DNA from: Pelagibius sp.
GTDB taxonomy: Bacteria > Pseudomonadota > Alphaproteobacteria > Kiloniellales > Kiloniellaceae
Direction of reading: 5' to 3'
Assembly: GCA_028280305.1 (NCBI GenBank)
Contig: JANQMC010000034.1
Span: 186,001 to 250,000, forward strand
DNA length: 64,000 bases
Under the pieces are notes generated by a model that was not told where the DNA came from, searched no databases, and worked only from the letters and a program-made list of their open reading frames with translations. Shown here piece after piece: positions 20,101-27,572 of this stretch. Numbering within the stretch: the first letter of the stretch is position 1; every line of letters begins with the position of its first letter. The position numbers and the translations under genes are program-made.

Positions 20101-20964
20101 GACAAGATCCGTCCAGAGGTCGGCGAAAACATCGCCGCTGCTCATGCTGGCCGTCGCGACCAGGGGCCAGCCGGGCACCGGAGCGACCGCCGTCAGGACA
20201 TCGCCGCCACCCACCGGACTACTCCAGAAGAAACCCTCTTTGGAGACTTGTTCGGCCGGGACCCGTGATAGCCGGCCAGGCACTTGATCGGATGACTGCT
20301 CAAGGGGATCGCGCAGTAGATGGTTTGCCGTCGCAACGACAGCCCCATCTTTCGTGATTATCTGCCGCTGGACCGGAGTCTCGTGGCTAAGCGCAAATGT
20401 TTCGGCGAAGTAGTTCGGGTTGATCGATACCACGGCGACCCCGAGGAAGGTGCCGTCCGGCGCTGAAAGCCTGCGGGAGGCGACAAAGATCCACCTGTTT
20501 CCGACCCGGCTCAGGATCGGCTCGCTCAGATAGGTTCCCGCTGCTGCATGGTCCCGGTGAATCTTAAAGTAGGATCGGTCCGCGACTTGAAGGCCGCTCA
20601 CCACCTTTTGGGGGTTGGCAATGACCAGGTTCCTGGCTGTGCCGCCGGCATCGACAAAACCTGCCCCGCCGACATATGGCGCAGAAGTGGTGACGCCGAC
20701 AAGGGACTGATGCGCAGCGTTGTTGTATTCGTCCATGCGCAGGCCGTGGCGCTCGACTTGGCGGACCAGGTGCTCCAGTTCGATTTCCACTTGCCGCATT
20801 GCCTGAGCGATTTGCTCGGCCGAGGCTCGGGCTTCCAAGGCCAGATGCGCCTTTTCTTCTGCCAGCGTTCGCTCATAGGAAATAAATCCGATAAACGCGA
20901 AGATGGCAAGCTGAGCGAGCGCGACAAGGCCGATGGCTGCGGATTTGGGCACTGCTTGGATCAT
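17113..20964 (-). CDS. Hybrid sensor histidine kinase (PDC-PAS-GAF-HisKA-HATPase-REC-REC-HPt)
   Basis: A 1283-residue membrane kinase. Order: TM1 at 10-29; extracytoplasmic PDC/dCache-like region about 40-280; TM2 about 285-308; PAS about 318-440; GAF-like region about 450-610; HisKA with phospho-His638 in MSHELRTPL; HATPase with FANLVGNAIKFTG, DDTGTGFD and GGTGLGLTIA; a first receiver that is degenerate (LLFPTGDF, no clear acidic pair); a second receiver with ITDCSMPIMDG (Asp1062) and Lys in YLSKPAS; and a C-terminal HPt with AHAAKGTARYG (His1218). It thus contains a whole phosphorelay and can pass phosphate to the response regulator encoded immediately downstream. The signal is unknown. Confidence 0.93.
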   Translation of the reverse strand: MIQAVPKSAAIGLVALAQLAIFAFIGFISYERTLAEEKAHLALEARASAEQIAQAMRQVEIELEHLVRQVERHGLRMDEYNNAAHQSLVGVTTSAPYVGGAGFVDAGGTARNLVIANPQKVVSGLQVADRSYFKIHRDHAAAGTYLSEPILSRVGNRWIFVASRRLSAPDGTFLGVAVVSINPNYFAETFALSHETPVQRQIITKDGAVVATANHLLRDPLEQSSDQVPGRLSRVPAEQVSKEGFFWSSPVGGGDVLTAVAPVPGWPLVATASMSSGDVFADLWTDLVGLGLVLIASLGALTALLLNFYRHQEKDNELQRRFRGLIEDASDGVVIHDTGLVLFANDATAQMLGLHHGTELRGRSLIDFIPEDLHNQTRAEWRKIKESGQPSTQRRTPGRRVDGEAIFVDIASQRIDWGNKLAIRSSLIEVTEQVRLAKRDQRRTAILSAVNDAHSIYLNQTRNRDSFEKLLEKILDLSGSAYGLIAEKLEDEEGRPYLLSLAISDISWDDETRRWYDSVSRGGMEFRNIDNLRGVPLREGKTLIANNPKSHPASTGVPCGHLAMDNVMILPLAQDYEILGEVALANREGGYDEALAEELGPIVQAITRIVSDYRSTRLREAAEQASRSKSAFLAHMSHELRTPLSGVIANLELLGDTPLEHEQSELVDASMSAGKALLGVIGNTLDFSKIEADELVLDMVEFDPGAMIENIQSIFLAAAKDKGVDLYTVVDTNVPQIVVADEMRLRQVFANLVGNAIKFTGNGRIGIYLSAEKTGNSQARLRFSVDDTGTGFDPEKAADLFKPFGQEKDSTSRSFGGTGLGLTIAQRLLELHEGEISCYAQPGEGSSFVASLPVEVVEWSIDAVQDLSGDRIVLLFPTGDFPDDLANGLTAAGAEVLQTTDPAAIADVNQASDGRRMTLVIDWDSAQFGMNAFLRQHGKTFDQILVAASRYDPDRRRAALFFKDLDLVTKPLTASNLSHAIRGEERVTPPAAEVQNISAPVENRLFEDGEAPRILIAEDQPMNQMVLRRQLRRMGIDCDIAEHGQEALEFMERSSYDMVITDCSMPIMDGFDLSRAIRERESGGGKPCAIIALTANAVSGDAQRCYDAGMNAYLSKPASLSELSATIQKWWKASEKDLEEAPSEAEECALPEEAAQEPSSEAAPPINREALAELLGEDDPETLDALISDFFRSWQTSFAALEKPLENKDTTALREAAHAAKGTARYGMANSLADTCETLEKLAGSGELDGAEDLIKSLETETDRLKSYLEDAGLICDEERQSA

Positions 20965-21113
20965 AATCTGGACGAGACCTCTTTAACCTAGTCTCTCCAA
21001 CTACAAGAAATTCGCTAAACAAGTGCTAATTGTATTGACTATATGACTCTGCAACTTCGTTTAGTTCTCACTACTTAAGCGAGAAGGTCGGAGGCCAACA
21101 CTCCGGCGTGACA

Positions 21114-22193
21114 TCAACCTGGATTTCGCTCTGCTCCATAGAGGGCTGTGCCGGTGTTATCGAAGAGACGCGCCTGCGCCGGGTCGAAATGCAGGCCGAC
21201 GCGGTCGCCCGGGTTTATCGGTGCATTGCCGGACTGGCGGGCGACCATGCCGCCCCAGTCGTCCACCTTCACATAGACGAAAGTGTCGGAACCGAGACGC
21301 TCGACCACCTCCGCCCAGCCGCAGCAGTCCCCCTGGCCGCCGGCGGTCAGGTCGATATGCTCCGGCCGAATACCCAGGCGGGCCGGCCGGAAGTCGGGCG
21401 ACCAGGCATCGGGGTAAAAGGTCCCGCCGCCGGGCAGGTGAACGCCCCGTTCATCGGCAGTACAGTCCACGATGTTCATTTTCGGCGAGCCGATAAAGGT
21501 CGCGACGAAGAGGTTCGCCGGGCTTTCATAGAGCTCGAGCGGCGTTCCGACCTGTTCGATGCGACCTTGGTTCATGACGACGATGCGGTCCGCCAGGGTC
21601 AGCGCTTCGACCTGATCATGGGTGACATAGACCATGGTTGCCCGCAGTTCCTGGTGTAACCGGGCAATCTCGATACGCATCTCCACCCGCAGGGCGGCAT
21701 CCAGATTGGACAGGGGCTCGTCAAAAAGGAATGCCTTGGGATCGCGCACGATGGCCCTGCCCATGGCGACACGTTGGCGCTGGCCGCCTGAAAGCTCCTT
21801 GGGCAGGCGCTCCAGCAGGTCAGAGAGCCCCAGGGTTCGTGCGGCCGTGTCCACACGCTCCCGGATCAATGCCTTGTTCTCTTTACGAATCTCCAGACTG
21901 AAACCCATGTTGCGGGCGACATTCATGTGCGGATAGAGGGCGTAGGACTGGAACACCATGGCAATATCGCGGTCGCGCGGCGGCTCGTCGTTGACCACTT
22001 TGCCGCCGATGGCGATTTCGCCTTCGGTGATCGGCTCCAGCCCGGCGATCATGCGCAATAAGGTCGACTTGCCGCAGCCTGAAGGTCCGACCAGGACGAC
22101 GAACTCGCCGTCCTCGAAAGTCAGATCCACGCTGCGCAGGACCTCCACATCGCCGTAGCTCTTCGCAACGTTTCGCAGTTCGATTTCGGCCAT
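21114..22193 (-). CDS. Sugar-type ABC transporter ATP-binding protein (UgpC/MalK type)
   Basis: A 359-residue CUT1 ATPase. Walker A GPSGCGKST, signature LSGGQRQRVAMGRAI, Walker B AFLFDEPLSNLDA and VTHDQ are intact, and the TOBE domain (FIGSPKMNIVDC, LGIRPEHIDL) follows. Last gene of the six-gene operon running from 27272. A short stem (CGGAG at 21089-21093, CTCCG at 21101-21105) just beyond its stop may help end transcription. Confidence 0.95.
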   Translation of the reverse strand: MAEIELRNVAKSYGDVEVLRSVDLTFEDGEFVVLVGPSGCGKSTLLRMIAGLEPITEGEIAIGGKVVNDEPPRDRDIAMVFQSYALYPHMNVARNMGFSLEIRKENKALIRERVDTAARTLGLSDLLERLPKELSGGQRQRVAMGRAIVRDPKAFLFDEPLSNLDAALRVEMRIEIARLHQELRATMVYVTHDQVEALTLADRIVVMNQGRIEQVGTPLELYESPANLFVATFIGSPKMNIVDCTADERGVHLPGGGTFYPDAWSPDFRPARLGIRPEHIDLTAGGQGDCCGWAEVVERLGSDTFVYVKVDDWGGMVARQSGNAPINPGDRVGLHFDPAQARLFDNTGTALYGAERNPG

Positions 22194-22217
22194 AAGAGTC
22201 CTCCCCCGTTCTGCCGG

Positions 22218-23057
22218 TCAGCCTTTTACGGCGCCGGCGGTCAGCCCCTGCACGAGGAAGCGTTGGATGAAGATAAAGAACAGACAGCTCGGGATCAGCG
22301 CCAGCACGCCGGCGGCCATCATCTGACCCCAATCCACTGAGAACTTGGAGACGAAGGTAAGCAGCCCCACCGGAAAGGTCATCGCATCGTTGGAATTGAT
22401 CAGCATCAGCGCGAAGAGAAGCTCCGACCAGGCGGCGGTGAACACAAAGCCAAGCGTCGCGGCCAGGCCGGGCAGCGTCAAAGGCGCGACGACACGGCGC
22501 AGGGCCTGGAAGCGGGTACAGCCGTCGATCATGGCGGCGGCCTCCAGGTCTTTGGGGATGCCGTCAAAGAAGGATTGCATCAAAAAGGCCGCGAAGGGGA
22601 TGTTGAAAGCGGTATAGACGATGATCAGGCTCTCAAGCGTGTTGAGCAGGCCGAAGACGCCCATGATCCGGTAGATCGGCGCAATGATCATCAGCAGCGG
22701 AAACATCTGGGTCAGCAGCATGACGAACATGACCAGCCGCTTGCCGCGGAAGTCAAAGCGCGAGAAGGCGTATCCCGTTGCAGCAGCGATGAGCGTGACC
22801 GCGACCGCAGTGCCCAGAGAAACAAGCAGGCTGTTGGCGAAGTAGGCGACGAAGTCCGAGAAGAACAGCACGGTCTCGAAGTTTTCCCAGGTCATCCGGC
22901 TGGGCCATAAAGCGGTGCCTTCGGTATAGAGCAACTGTCCGGGCGTCACGGCGATCTTCAGCAGCCAGAACAACGGGAACAGGGCGAAGAGAACATAGCC
23001 GGTGAGGGCGAGGCAGCGCCCGGCGCCGGCGGCGCGTCGGTAGAGAGCGTGGTTCAT
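22218..23057 (-). CDS. ABC transporter permease (MalG type)
   Basis: A 279-residue inner-membrane permease. Six membrane segments begin at LALTGYVLFALFPLFWLLKI. The EAA loop is KDLEAAAMIDGCTRFQALRRVVAPLTLPG and the C-terminus FLVQGLTAGAVKG is MalG-like. The ATG at 23057 lies 11 bases after the stop of the other permease; an earlier frame start would overlap that gene and has a non-protein-like composition. Pairs with the permease at 23068. Confidence 0.93.
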   Translation of the reverse strand: MNHALYRRAAGAGRCLALTGYVLFALFPLFWLLKIAVTPGQLLYTEGTALWPSRMTWENFETVLFFSDFVAYFANSLLVSLGTAVAVTLIAAATGYAFSRFDFRGKRLVMFVMLLTQMFPLLMIIAPIYRIMGVFGLLNTLESLIIVYTAFNIPFAAFLMQSFFDGIPKDLEAAAMIDGCTRFQALRRVVAPLTLPGLAATLGFVFTAAWSELLFALMLINSNDAMTFPVGLLTFVSKFSVDWGQMMAAGVLALIPSCLFFIFIQRFLVQGLTAGAVKG

Positions 23058-23067
23058 CGCCGGCCCC

Positions 23068-24012
23068 TCAGACCCTGACCAGTCTGGCGCGCATCGACAG
23101 CAGCACCAGCGCATAGGCCAGCAGCAACGCCAACAGCACAATGGCGATGGCCGAGGCGTAGCCGAAATCGAGGCGCCGGAAGGCGGTGGTGAAAATGTAA
23201 GAGGCAATGATCTGGGTGGAGTTCGCCGGGCCGCCGCCGGTCATGACGAAGATCAGGTCGGCAAAGTTGGCGATCCAGATCGTGCGTAGCAGCACCGTAA
23301 TCGCAATCATCGGCGCCAGAAACGACAGGGTGATCTTGGTGAACATCTGCCAGGCGGTCGCGCCGTCTATTGCCGCCGCTTCATAAAGCTCCTTGGGGAT
23401 GGACTGCAAGGCCGCCAGCAAGGTGATGGCGAAGAAGGGAATGCCGAACCACACATTGGCGGCGATGGGTCCCCACATGGCGATGTCGGGATCGGCCAGG
23501 ATGTTGTAGGGCTCTGAAAGAACACCCAAGGCGGCCATCCAGTGCGCCAGCGGCCCGATAACCGGGTTGAACAACCAGGCCCAGGTAAGGCCAGAGAGGA
23601 AGGTCGGCACCGCCCAGGGCAGGAAGACCAGTGCCTGCACCAAGCGGCGACCGGCAAAGTGGCGGTTCAGCAGCAGCGCCAGCCCGAGACCCAGAAAGAA
23701 CTGGAAGAAGAGCGAACCCAAGGTCCACCAGAGGGTGTTGGTCAGGGCGCGCCAGAAGTGGCGATCGCCGGCGAGGCTGCGAAAGTTGTCGAAGCCGACC
23801 CAGCCACGGTCGAAGGGGTCGGTCAGTGACAGCTTCTGAAAGGCGTAGCCGATGCCGATCACCAGGGGCACGAACATGACCAGCGAGAGCAGCGTCAACG
23901 CCGGGCTCAGGTAGAGATAGGGTTCCGCTGCTGCCTTCAGCCAGGTGAAGCGCCGCCGCCGGGAATCCTTCAGAGGCGTTCCCGGGGCGGTGCGGCCGCC
24001 GGCCGTTGTCAC
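23068..24012 (-). CDS. ABC transporter permease (MalF type)
   Basis: A 314-residue permease with about six membrane segments (YLYLSPALTLLSLVMFVPLVIGI first). The EAA loop is SIPKELYEAAAIDGATAWQMFTKITLSFL and the MTGGGPANSTQIIASYIF motif is CUT1-like. A GTG start at 24012 overlaps the binding-protein stop as GTGA and has AAGGGA just upstream; an earlier ATG at 24057 lies inside the binding-protein gene and is less likely. Confidence 0.9.
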   Translation of the reverse strand: MTTAGGRTAPGTPLKDSRRRRFTWLKAAAEPYLYLSPALTLLSLVMFVPLVIGIGYAFQKLSLTDPFDRGWVGFDNFRSLAGDRHFWRALTNTLWWTLGSLFFQFFLGLGLALLLNRHFAGRRLVQALVFLPWAVPTFLSGLTWAWLFNPVIGPLAHWMAALGVLSEPYNILADPDIAMWGPIAANVWFGIPFFAITLLAALQSIPKELYEAAAIDGATAWQMFTKITLSFLAPMIAITVLLRTIWIANFADLIFVMTGGGPANSTQIIASYIFTTAFRRLDFGYASAIAIVLLALLLAYALVLLSMRARLVRV

Positions 24013-25268
24013 TTCCCTTTCCACTTGCTGTATTCGTCGTTCAGAAACGCGGCCCATTCATCGGCGATGTCCTGAGCCGAGCGTTGACCGAGCAAAGCCT
24101 CCTGGCTGGTTTCGAGCACTTTGACATCGGCGAAGTATGCGAACTTGGTCAGATAAGTCGGCATGACCGTCGGTTCGTACTCCGCATTGTTGAGTTCGGT
24201 GAACCAGCCGGAGAACTGCTCGCTGCTGAAGTAGGGGTCCTGATCGGCGCCCTTGTGGATCGGAATGACGCCGACCCGCTTGGCCCAGGCGATATTTGCT
24301 TCGGGGCTGGACAGCTGCGCGACCAGATCCCAGGCCTCGTCCTCATGTTCGGTCGCCTTGAAGATCGACCAGCCGGCATAGCCGATGGTCGGAAAGGCCT
24401 TGCCGCTGGGGCCGGTGGGCATTGGCGCGACGGCGAAGTCGGCGGCGTCCATCCGCTCGGCAATGGCGATCAGCGCGTCCGGGTCCTGGTCCAGCATGGC
24501 GCAGGTGCCGGAGTAGAAGCCGGCGACGATCTCGTTGAAGCCCCAGTTCACCGAGTCCTTCGGTGCGTAGCCCTTTTGATAGATATCAAGCAGGAACTGA
24601 ATGCCGGCGACCGAGCCCGGCTCGTTGATCCGGCTCTTGCCGTCCTCGGTGAAGAACTGGTTGGTGCCGTTCATCGCTGCGGCCATCATAACCCAGCCGT
24701 TGAGGCCACCCGGCCCGCCGCGCAGGCAATAGCCATATTTGCCGTCCAGTGCGGAGACCTTGCGCGAGACCTCCATGAATTCGTCCATGGTCTTCGGCGG
24801 CGCGGAGACGCCGGCTTCAGCGAACAGCTTTTTATTGTAGAACATGGCGCGCAGATAGAAGCCGTAGGGAATCATGTAGGCATTGCCGTCGACCAGGCGC
24901 CCCATGGCCAGGGTCTTGTCGGTCAGGGCCGCCGTTCCCTGCCAGCCGGCGAGGCGGGATTCCAGGTTCACAAGCTGATCGGAACCCGCATAGAGCGCCA
25001 TCCAGCGGTCCGGCATCTCCACGACATCGGGAATGTCGCCGCCCGAGACCATGGTCGCCAGTTTCTCGAAGGCCTGTCCCCAGGGCAGGGAGACGATCTC
25101 GACCGAAACACCGGGATGGGCCGCCTCATAATCGGCGACGATTCCCTTTAGTGTTTCGGTCCGCTCGGGGCTGGTGATTACCTCGACCAGCTTCAGTTTG
25201 GTTTCGGCCATTGCCGGCCCGGTGGCGCAGAGCGCGCCAAAGGCCGCGGCCAGAAGAAGTTTTTTCAT
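24009..25268 (-). CDS. ABC transporter substrate-binding protein, family 1
   Basis: A 419-residue periplasmic binding protein with signal peptide residues 1-21 (LLLAAAFGALCATGPAMAE). Family 1 features: VADYEAAHPGVSVEIVSLPWGQAFEKLATMVSGGDIPDVVEM, YGFYLRAMFYNKKLFAEAGVSAPP, and GYAGWSIFKATEHEDEAWDLVA. Although this family usually binds sugars, the operon partner is an amino-acid-type PLP lyase, so a different solute is possible. Follows the PLP enzyme gene by 25 bases. Confidence 0.92.
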   Translation of the reverse strand: MKKLLLAAAFGALCATGPAMAETKLKLVEVITSPERTETLKGIVADYEAAHPGVSVEIVSLPWGQAFEKLATMVSGGDIPDVVEMPDRWMALYAGSDQLVNLESRLAGWQGTAALTDKTLAMGRLVDGNAYMIPYGFYLRAMFYNKKLFAEAGVSAPPKTMDEFMEVSRKVSALDGKYGYCLRGGPGGLNGWVMMAAAMNGTNQFFTEDGKSRINEPGSVAGIQFLLDIYQKGYAPKDSVNWGFNEIVAGFYSGTCAMLDQDPDALIAIAERMDAADFAVAPMPTGPSGKAFPTIGYAGWSIFKATEHEDEAWDLVAQLSSPEANIAWAKRVGVIPIHKGADQDPYFSSEQFSGWFTELNNAEYEPTVMPTYLTKFAYFADVKVLETSQEALLGQRSAQDIADEWAAFLNDEYSKWKGK

Positions 25269-25293
25269 GTTTCACCTCCCTTGATGAATGCCG

Positions 25294-26481
25294 CTATGCC
25301 GCGGCTCCTTGCTGCAGGGCCGACACAAGGTCGCTCCACAGATCCTCAGCGTTCTCAAGCCCGATGCTCAGCCGCACGAGATTGTCGGGAATGCCGAACT
25401 CGGCCATTGAATTGCCTTCCGCCTTCTGGACCTTGCCGATTGCCGCCGGGAAGACGAGGCTCTCAAAGCCGCCCCAACTGACGCTCAAGCGGAACAGCGT
25501 CAGGGCATTGCAGAAGGCCCGGACCGAAACCGTTTCACTCAGTTCAATCGAGAACAGTCCGGAGTTGCCCTTCAGCGAGGGCACGGCGCCGGCGCGGGCG
25601 AAATGAACCCGCTCGACCAGCGGGTGGTCTTCGAGCCGTGCGGCCAGGGTCTCGGCATTGCGCGCATGACGCTCCATTCTTGCATCCAAGGTACGCAGGC
25701 CGCGGATCAGCAGCCAGGCATCCAGCGGCGCCATCTTGGCGCCGAACAGCGGCACCTGGGTTTCGATGACTGGTTGCATCGCTGCGGCATTGCCGGAGAC
25801 CACACCGGCAACGACATCGGAGTGTCCGGAAATGTATTTCGAGGCCGAGTGGATCACCAGGTCCACACCATGGGCGACGGGCTGTTGATGGATCGGCGTG
25901 GCCCAGGAGTTGTCGATCACCGTGACGGCGCCGTGGTGGCGCGCATGGGCAACCGTCTTGTCGAGATCGAGCAGGTCGAAGGTGATTGAAACCGGGCTTT
26001 CCAGGTAAGCGAGCCGGACGCCACGCAGCAAATCCGGATCTTTCTCAAAGGCCTCGACGGGATGATAGCTCACCGCGACACCAAAGGGCTTCATGACTCT
26101 CTCGAAGAGGCGGTAGGTGTCGGGATAGACGCCGCGCACACAGGCGATCCGGTCGCCCGGGCGGACCTGAGAGAATACCGCCGCGGTAACCGCGGCCATG
26201 CCGGAGGCAAAGGCCGCGGAGACGTCGGCCCCTTCGATCTGCGCCATCAGACGCTCGAACTCGCGCACCGTCGGATTGTCGACCCGGCTGTAGACCGCGC
26301 GATCCGACTCGCCGGTGAAACGCGCTTCGAGCTGTTCATAGCTGTCGAACATGAAGAGGGAGGCTTGTGCGATCGGCGGCGGTGCCGAGGCGAATACGCC
26401 GCCGTAGGGTTCGGCGAGCATGGTTTCGCGCGCCAGATCCGCGGGCCGGCCCGCCGGATTGTGAGGGGAATCTTGTTTCAC
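25294..26481 (-). CDS. PLP-dependent Cys/Met-metabolism enzyme (cystathionine gamma-synthase / methionine gamma-lyase family)
   Basis: A 395-residue fold-type I PLP enzyme. Key features are YSRVDNPTV (residues 64-72, phosphate-binding Tyr/Arg), FASGMAAVTAA (91-101), LAYLESPVSITFDLLDLD, VIDNSWATP with the PLP-ring Asp, and the Schiff-base Lys215 in HSASKYISGHSD. The C-terminal LVRLSIGLENAEDLWSDL is also typical. The family covers synthases and lyases acting on O-acyl-homoserine, cystathionine, methionine and cysteine conjugates; the reaction here is not determined. Its start overlaps the GntR gene by ATGA and it precedes a complete ABC importer, implying that the enzyme acts on the imported solute. 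Confidence 0.92.
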   Translation of the reverse strand: MKQDSPHNPAGRPADLARETMLAEPYGGVFASAPPPIAQASLFMFDSYEQLEARFTGESDRAVYSRVDNPTVREFERLMAQIEGADVSAAFASGMAAVTAAVFSQVRPGDRIACVRGVYPDTYRLFERVMKPFGVAVSYHPVEAFEKDPDLLRGVRLAYLESPVSITFDLLDLDKTVAHARHHGAVTVIDNSWATPIHQQPVAHGVDLVIHSASKYISGHSDVVAGVVSGNAAAMQPVIETQVPLFGAKMAPLDAWLLIRGLRTLDARMERHARNAETLAARLEDHPLVERVHFARAGAVPSLKGNSGLFSIELSETVSVRAFCNALTLFRLSVSWGGFESLVFPAAIGKVQKAEGNSMAEFGIPDNLVRLSIGLENAEDLWSDLVSALQQGAAA

Positions 26482-27272
26482 TTGGGTCTGTCCGCCCCAA
26501 GGGCCCCGGTACTCAGAATCCTGCGGACGTCCTTCTCGGTCTCATCGAGAATCAGGTTGATCTGTTCGACGGCGCGCTCGGCGTCACCGTCGCAAACCGC
26601 GTCGCAGAGCGCACCATGCAGTGCCAAGGATGCTGCGCCGATGGCGGTGGTGCCGAAGGGTTCGGGATAGATCCGGTGGAACGCCGACTGCACCTGCTGG
26701 ATGACTTCGCCGAACAGCGGATTGCTGGAGGCATCGTAGATCGCGCGATGGAAAGCATGATCGGCCGCATACCAGTGCTCGCCGCTGTGGAAGACCTTCA
26801 TCAGATGGTCGTAGCGGGCGCGAATTTCGGCGCGCTGAGCCTTCGTCGCGTTGCAGGCGGCCTCCCGCGTCACTGAGACTTCCAGGGCACGGCGCACCTG
26901 ATGCGTCCGCAGCAGGCTCTCGCCCTCCAATTTTATGGTCAGGGGGATATGGAAAGAGCCGGGGGAGACGTCGGCGGCGAGGTAACTGCCCGAGCCGGTG
27001 CGCTTGGTGACCACCCCCAGGCTCTGCCAGGACTTCAGTGCCTCGCGGATGGTTGAGCGCCCGACCGCGAGGCGCTGCGCCAGTACCAGTTCGGAGGGCA
27101 GGCGGTCGCCGACTTTCAGCCCCGCCTTGGCGATCATGTCCGCCAGGGCATCCAGCACGTCCATGTCGCGGGTGCGGCTTTCCAGCGGGCGCAGATGCCC
27201 GGCGGCATCGTCGGCCTGGGCGTTGCGCCCGGAGCCGGTAGGGCCGGCGGTCGGCGGTATCTGCTTTTCCAT
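26478..27272 (-). CDS. GntR family regulator, FadR subfamily
   Basis: A 264-residue regulator. The winged helix occupies about residues 38-105: LADMIAKAGLKVGDRLPSELVLAQRLAVGRSTIREALKSWQSLGVV. The C-terminal FCD effector domain carries the metal-binding pattern DHAFHRAIYDASSN, then later HGAL. An N-terminal tail of about 35 residues is low complexity. The ATG at 27272 opens the six-gene operon it probably controls; CTGTCAGACAG lies about 30 bases upstream. FCD proteins usually sense small carboxylic acids. Confidence 0.93.
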   Translation of the reverse strand: MEKQIPPTAGPTGSGRNAQADDAAGHLRPLESRTRDMDVLDALADMIAKAGLKVGDRLPSELVLAQRLAVGRSTIREALKSWQSLGVVTKRTGSGSYLAADVSPGSFHIPLTIKLEGESLLRTHQVRRALEVSVTREAACNATKAQRAEIRARYDHLMKVFHSGEHWYAADHAFHRAIYDASSNPLFGEVIQQVQSAFHRIYPEPFGTTAIGAASLALHGALCDAVCDGDAERAVEQINLILDETEKDVRRILSTGALGADRPK

Positions 27273-27572
27273 CAAGCTTGGTCCTAATAGCAGGTAGTCA
27301 GGCTGTCAGACAGATTGAAGGAAAGTTTGCCGACGATCAAGTCTCGACATTGGATCGGCGGAGAGGTGCGGGCGGCTTGTCCGGCCCGATGTAGGCGCTG
27401 GCGCGTGCGGATACAGCGAGCCGCCCGTCAACTGCCGGCTGGGAGGCAGCCACAGCCGGCGATTGATCCACCTCATTTCAGTTTTATGACGAAAATATTA
27501 CGGTCTCCGCCGTTCCTGCCATTCCCTTCACGGCGCCGCAGCAGCCGGAAGTCCGCGGAGGAGACGTCGTCC
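27273..27572. other. Divergent promoter region between gntR operon and pit gene
   Basis: Three hundred bases without a supported gene. The left end holds the CTGTCAGACAG palindrome. The middle (27360-27470) is GC-rich and featureless. The right part has the AT-rich stretch TTTTATGACGAAAATATTAC, a possible promoter or alternative ATG (27486) for the phosphate transporter. Confidence 0.5.
27303..27313. promoter_or_regulatory. Candidate GntR operator
   Basis: CTGTCAGACAG is a perfect 11-base palindrome centred 36 bases upstream of the GntR start codon, the expected position for an autoregulatory site. FadR-subfamily sites are short palindromes of this kind. Single occurrence, so tentative. Confidence 0.4.
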
